Under the pieces are notes generated by a model that did not search any database, had not been told where the DNA came from, and saw nothing but the letters and a program-made list of their open reading frames with translations. This document shows positions 62,377 through 64,000 of a stretch of 64,000 nucleotides of DNA, piece by piece. Both the position numbers and the translations under genes were made by a program. Within the stretch, counting starts at the first letter, position 1, and each line of letters begins with the position of its first letter. Source of the DNA: Raineyella sp. LH-20 (lineage in GTDB: Bacteria; Actinomycetota; Actinomycetes; Propionibacteriales; Propionibacteriaceae); assembly GCF_033110965.1 (NCBI RefSeq), contig NZ_CP137003.1:1-64000 (forward strand), in the 5' to 3' direction.

Positions 62377-63261
62377 GTGATCGAGGGTCAGAACGCGGCA
62401 GCGGGGATCGACGGCAGCGCCGACCAGTGGGTCGTCACGTTGAGCTGCAAGGACCGGCCGGGCATCGTGCACAAGGTGTCGGGTGCCGTGGTGGGCGCCG
62501 AGGGCAACATCACCGAGTTGCAGCAGTTCACCAGCCAGGACACCGGCAACTTCTTCATCCGGCTGCAGTTCGCCACCCGGCAGCCGCGCGAGGCGATCGT
62601 CGACCAACTGACCCCGGTGGCCCGGGAGCTGCAGGCCAGCTGGCAGATGGATGTCGTCGGTCGACCGCTGCGGACGCTGATCCTGGCGTCCCGCGCAGGG
62701 CACTGTCTGCAGGATCTGCTCTTCCGCCAGCACGCCGGGCAGCTGTCGGTGCACGTGCCCCTGGTGTTGTCCAACCACGACAACCTGCGCCAGCTGTCCG
62801 ACTTCTACCACGTGCCCTTCGAGTCCCATCCGGTCACCCCGGAGACCAAACCCGACTTCGAGCGTCGGGTGCGTCAGGTGGTCGAGGACGAGGGCGTCGA
62901 GCTAGTCGTCCTCGCCCGCTACATGCAGATCCTCTCCCCCGAGCTGTGCGACTTCCTGCAGGGGCGCGCGATCAACATCCACCACTCGTTCCTGCCCGGC
63001 TTCAAGGGCGCCAACCCGTACCGCCAGGCGCACGCCCGCGGCGTCAAGCTGATCGGGGCCACGGCGCACTTCGTCACCGCCGACCTGGACGAGGGCCCGA
63101 TCATCGAGCAGAACGTCGTACGGGTCGACCATGCGGACTCCCCGAAGCAGCTGATGGCGATCGGCCAGGACGTCGAGTCGCGGACGCTGTCGCAGGCCGT
63201 CCGTCTGTTCTCCGAGCATCGGGTGCTGCTGGACGGGATCCGGACGATCGTCTTCCAGTGA
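62377..63261 (+). CDS. purU: Formyltetrahydrofolate deformylase
   Basis: A 294-residue enzyme that hydrolyses 10-formyl-THF to formate and THF, giving formate for purine synthesis and balancing one-carbon pools. The N-terminal ACT regulatory domain covers about residues 20-100 (VVTLSCKDRPGIVHKVSGAVVGAEGNITELQQF in pieces). The formyltransferase domain follows, with VLVLSNHDNLR, INIHHSFLPGFKGANPYRQAHARGVKLIGATAHFV in pieces, and DLDEGPIIEQNVVRVDH. The catalytic Asn-His-Asp set is complete. The N-terminus carries an extra 18 residues. GTG start at 62377. It is divergent from the phosphoesterase and reads toward mdh. Confidence 0.95.
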   Translation: MIEGQNAAAGIDGSADQWVVTLSCKDRPGIVHKVSGAVVGAEGNITELQQFTSQDTGNFFIRLQFATRQPREAIVDQLTPVARELQASWQMDVVGRPLRTLILASRAGHCLQDLLFRQHAGQLSVHVPLVLSNHDNLRQLSDFYHVPFESHPVTPETKPDFERRVRQVVEDEGVELVVLARYMQILSPELCDFLQGRAINIHHSFLPGFKGANPYRQAHARGVKLIGATAHFVTADLDEGPIIEQNVVRVDHADSPKQLMAIGQDVESRTLSQAVRLFSEHRVLLDGIRTIVFQ

Positions 63262-63308
63262 CCCTCGGGCAGGTCAGGTTACTACATCGACCGTAGTCAC
63301 GACGTCGT

Positions 63309-63324
63309 TGTGTCGTACGTCACA
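63309..63324. promoter_or_regulatory. CRP/GlxR-like site upstream of mdh
   Basis: TGTGTCGTACGTCACA differs from TGTGA-N6-TCACA at one base. It lies about 165-180 bases upstream of the malate dehydrogenase start. A TTGACT hexamer follows at 63333. Confidence 0.4.
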
Positions 63325-63426
63325 CGAATGGCTTGACTTTGCAGTGTTCATGCGTGGTCAGACCATTTTAAATGACAACAACGGATACCCCCTCCACCCC
63401 CTCGACGACGATCCCGGGGGTGCTAG

Positions 63427-64000
<574 letters not shown>

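Noticed and set aside
63333-63372. TTGACT plus TTTTAAAT as an mdh promoter
   Set aside because: The spacing between them is about 27 bases, too long for a sigma-70 type -35/-10 pair, and nothing TATAAT-like sits at 17.

Overview
The window is 64 kb of very GC-rich DNA (roughly 70%), densely packed with genes on both strands. It carries WhiB, an Rv3258c-type DUF3499 protein, DUF3039, an actinobacterial acyl-CoA carboxylase with an epsilon subunit, decaprenyl-phosphate phosphoribosyltransferase and two LCP proteins. These mark it as chromosome of an actinomycete. The propionyl-CoA carboxylase, a methylmalonyl-CoA mutase chain and an acetate permease would suit the order Propionibacteriales, but that rank is inference. 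Gene order follows the region of Mycobacterium tuberculosis running roughly from sahH (Rv3248c) to cdd (Rv3315c), so most of the window is a conserved ancestral block and not an island. I see no insertion sequence, prophage, CRISPR array or tRNA gene.

Layout. 1-4.7 kb: the end of a carboxymuconolactone-decarboxylase/AhpD-type gene pair, DUF3039, a secreted cysteine-rich protein, and a TetR regulator facing a 14-helix drug exporter. 4.7-13.2 kb (minus strand): transglutaminase, ATP-grasp/alpha-E fusion, sahH, aroQ, SIS protein, Trm112-like protein and phosphomannomutase. 13.3-22.3 kb: DUF3499, a zincin-like protein, whiB, GDP-mannose pyrophosphorylase, a TIGR03089 protein, a glycosyltransferase and two LCP ligases (cell-envelope glycans). 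22.5-27 kb: purE-purK, trpS, gtrA and birA. 27.2-34.2 kb (plus strand): acyl-CoA carboxylase beta and epsilon, Maf, decaprenyl-phosphoryl-ribose synthase, DprE2-like reductase, a divergent LamB/YcsF protein and the biotin carboxylase/BCCP chain. 34.3-38.6 kb: LpdA-type flavoprotein, purine nucleoside phosphorylase and PmmB. 38.6-42.6 kb: repeats, the acetate permease pair, and a TPP riboswitch driving a CytX-type transporter. 42.7-51 kb: a winged-helix/nucleotidyltransferase protein, metG, and a four-gene operon made of a VWA/solute-binding lipoprotein, an XpaC-like protein, a second solute-binding protein and TelA. 51-64 kb: add-cdd-M20 hydrolase, mutase large chain, a kinase-like protein, a CNNM/CorC protein, folP2-like gene, secreted phosphoesterase, purU and the start of mdh.

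Themes. The acyl-CoA carboxylase genes share the window with birA, which would biotinylate the alpha chain. Mannose activation (pmm, manC, pmmB) sits with glycosyltransferase and LCP genes. Nucleoside salvage is represented by deoD-pmmB and add-cdd. Four CRP/GlxR-like palindromes lie near acetate, propionate and malate genes. Two genome-wide habits stand out: heavy over-use of the palindrome CGTACG, even at the cost of rare codons, and short tandem duplications of 15-29 bp at gene ends and in protein tails.

The best candidates for poorly described biology are the VWA/solute-binding/XpaC/TelA operon and the ATP-grasp/alpha-E/transglutaminase cassette.
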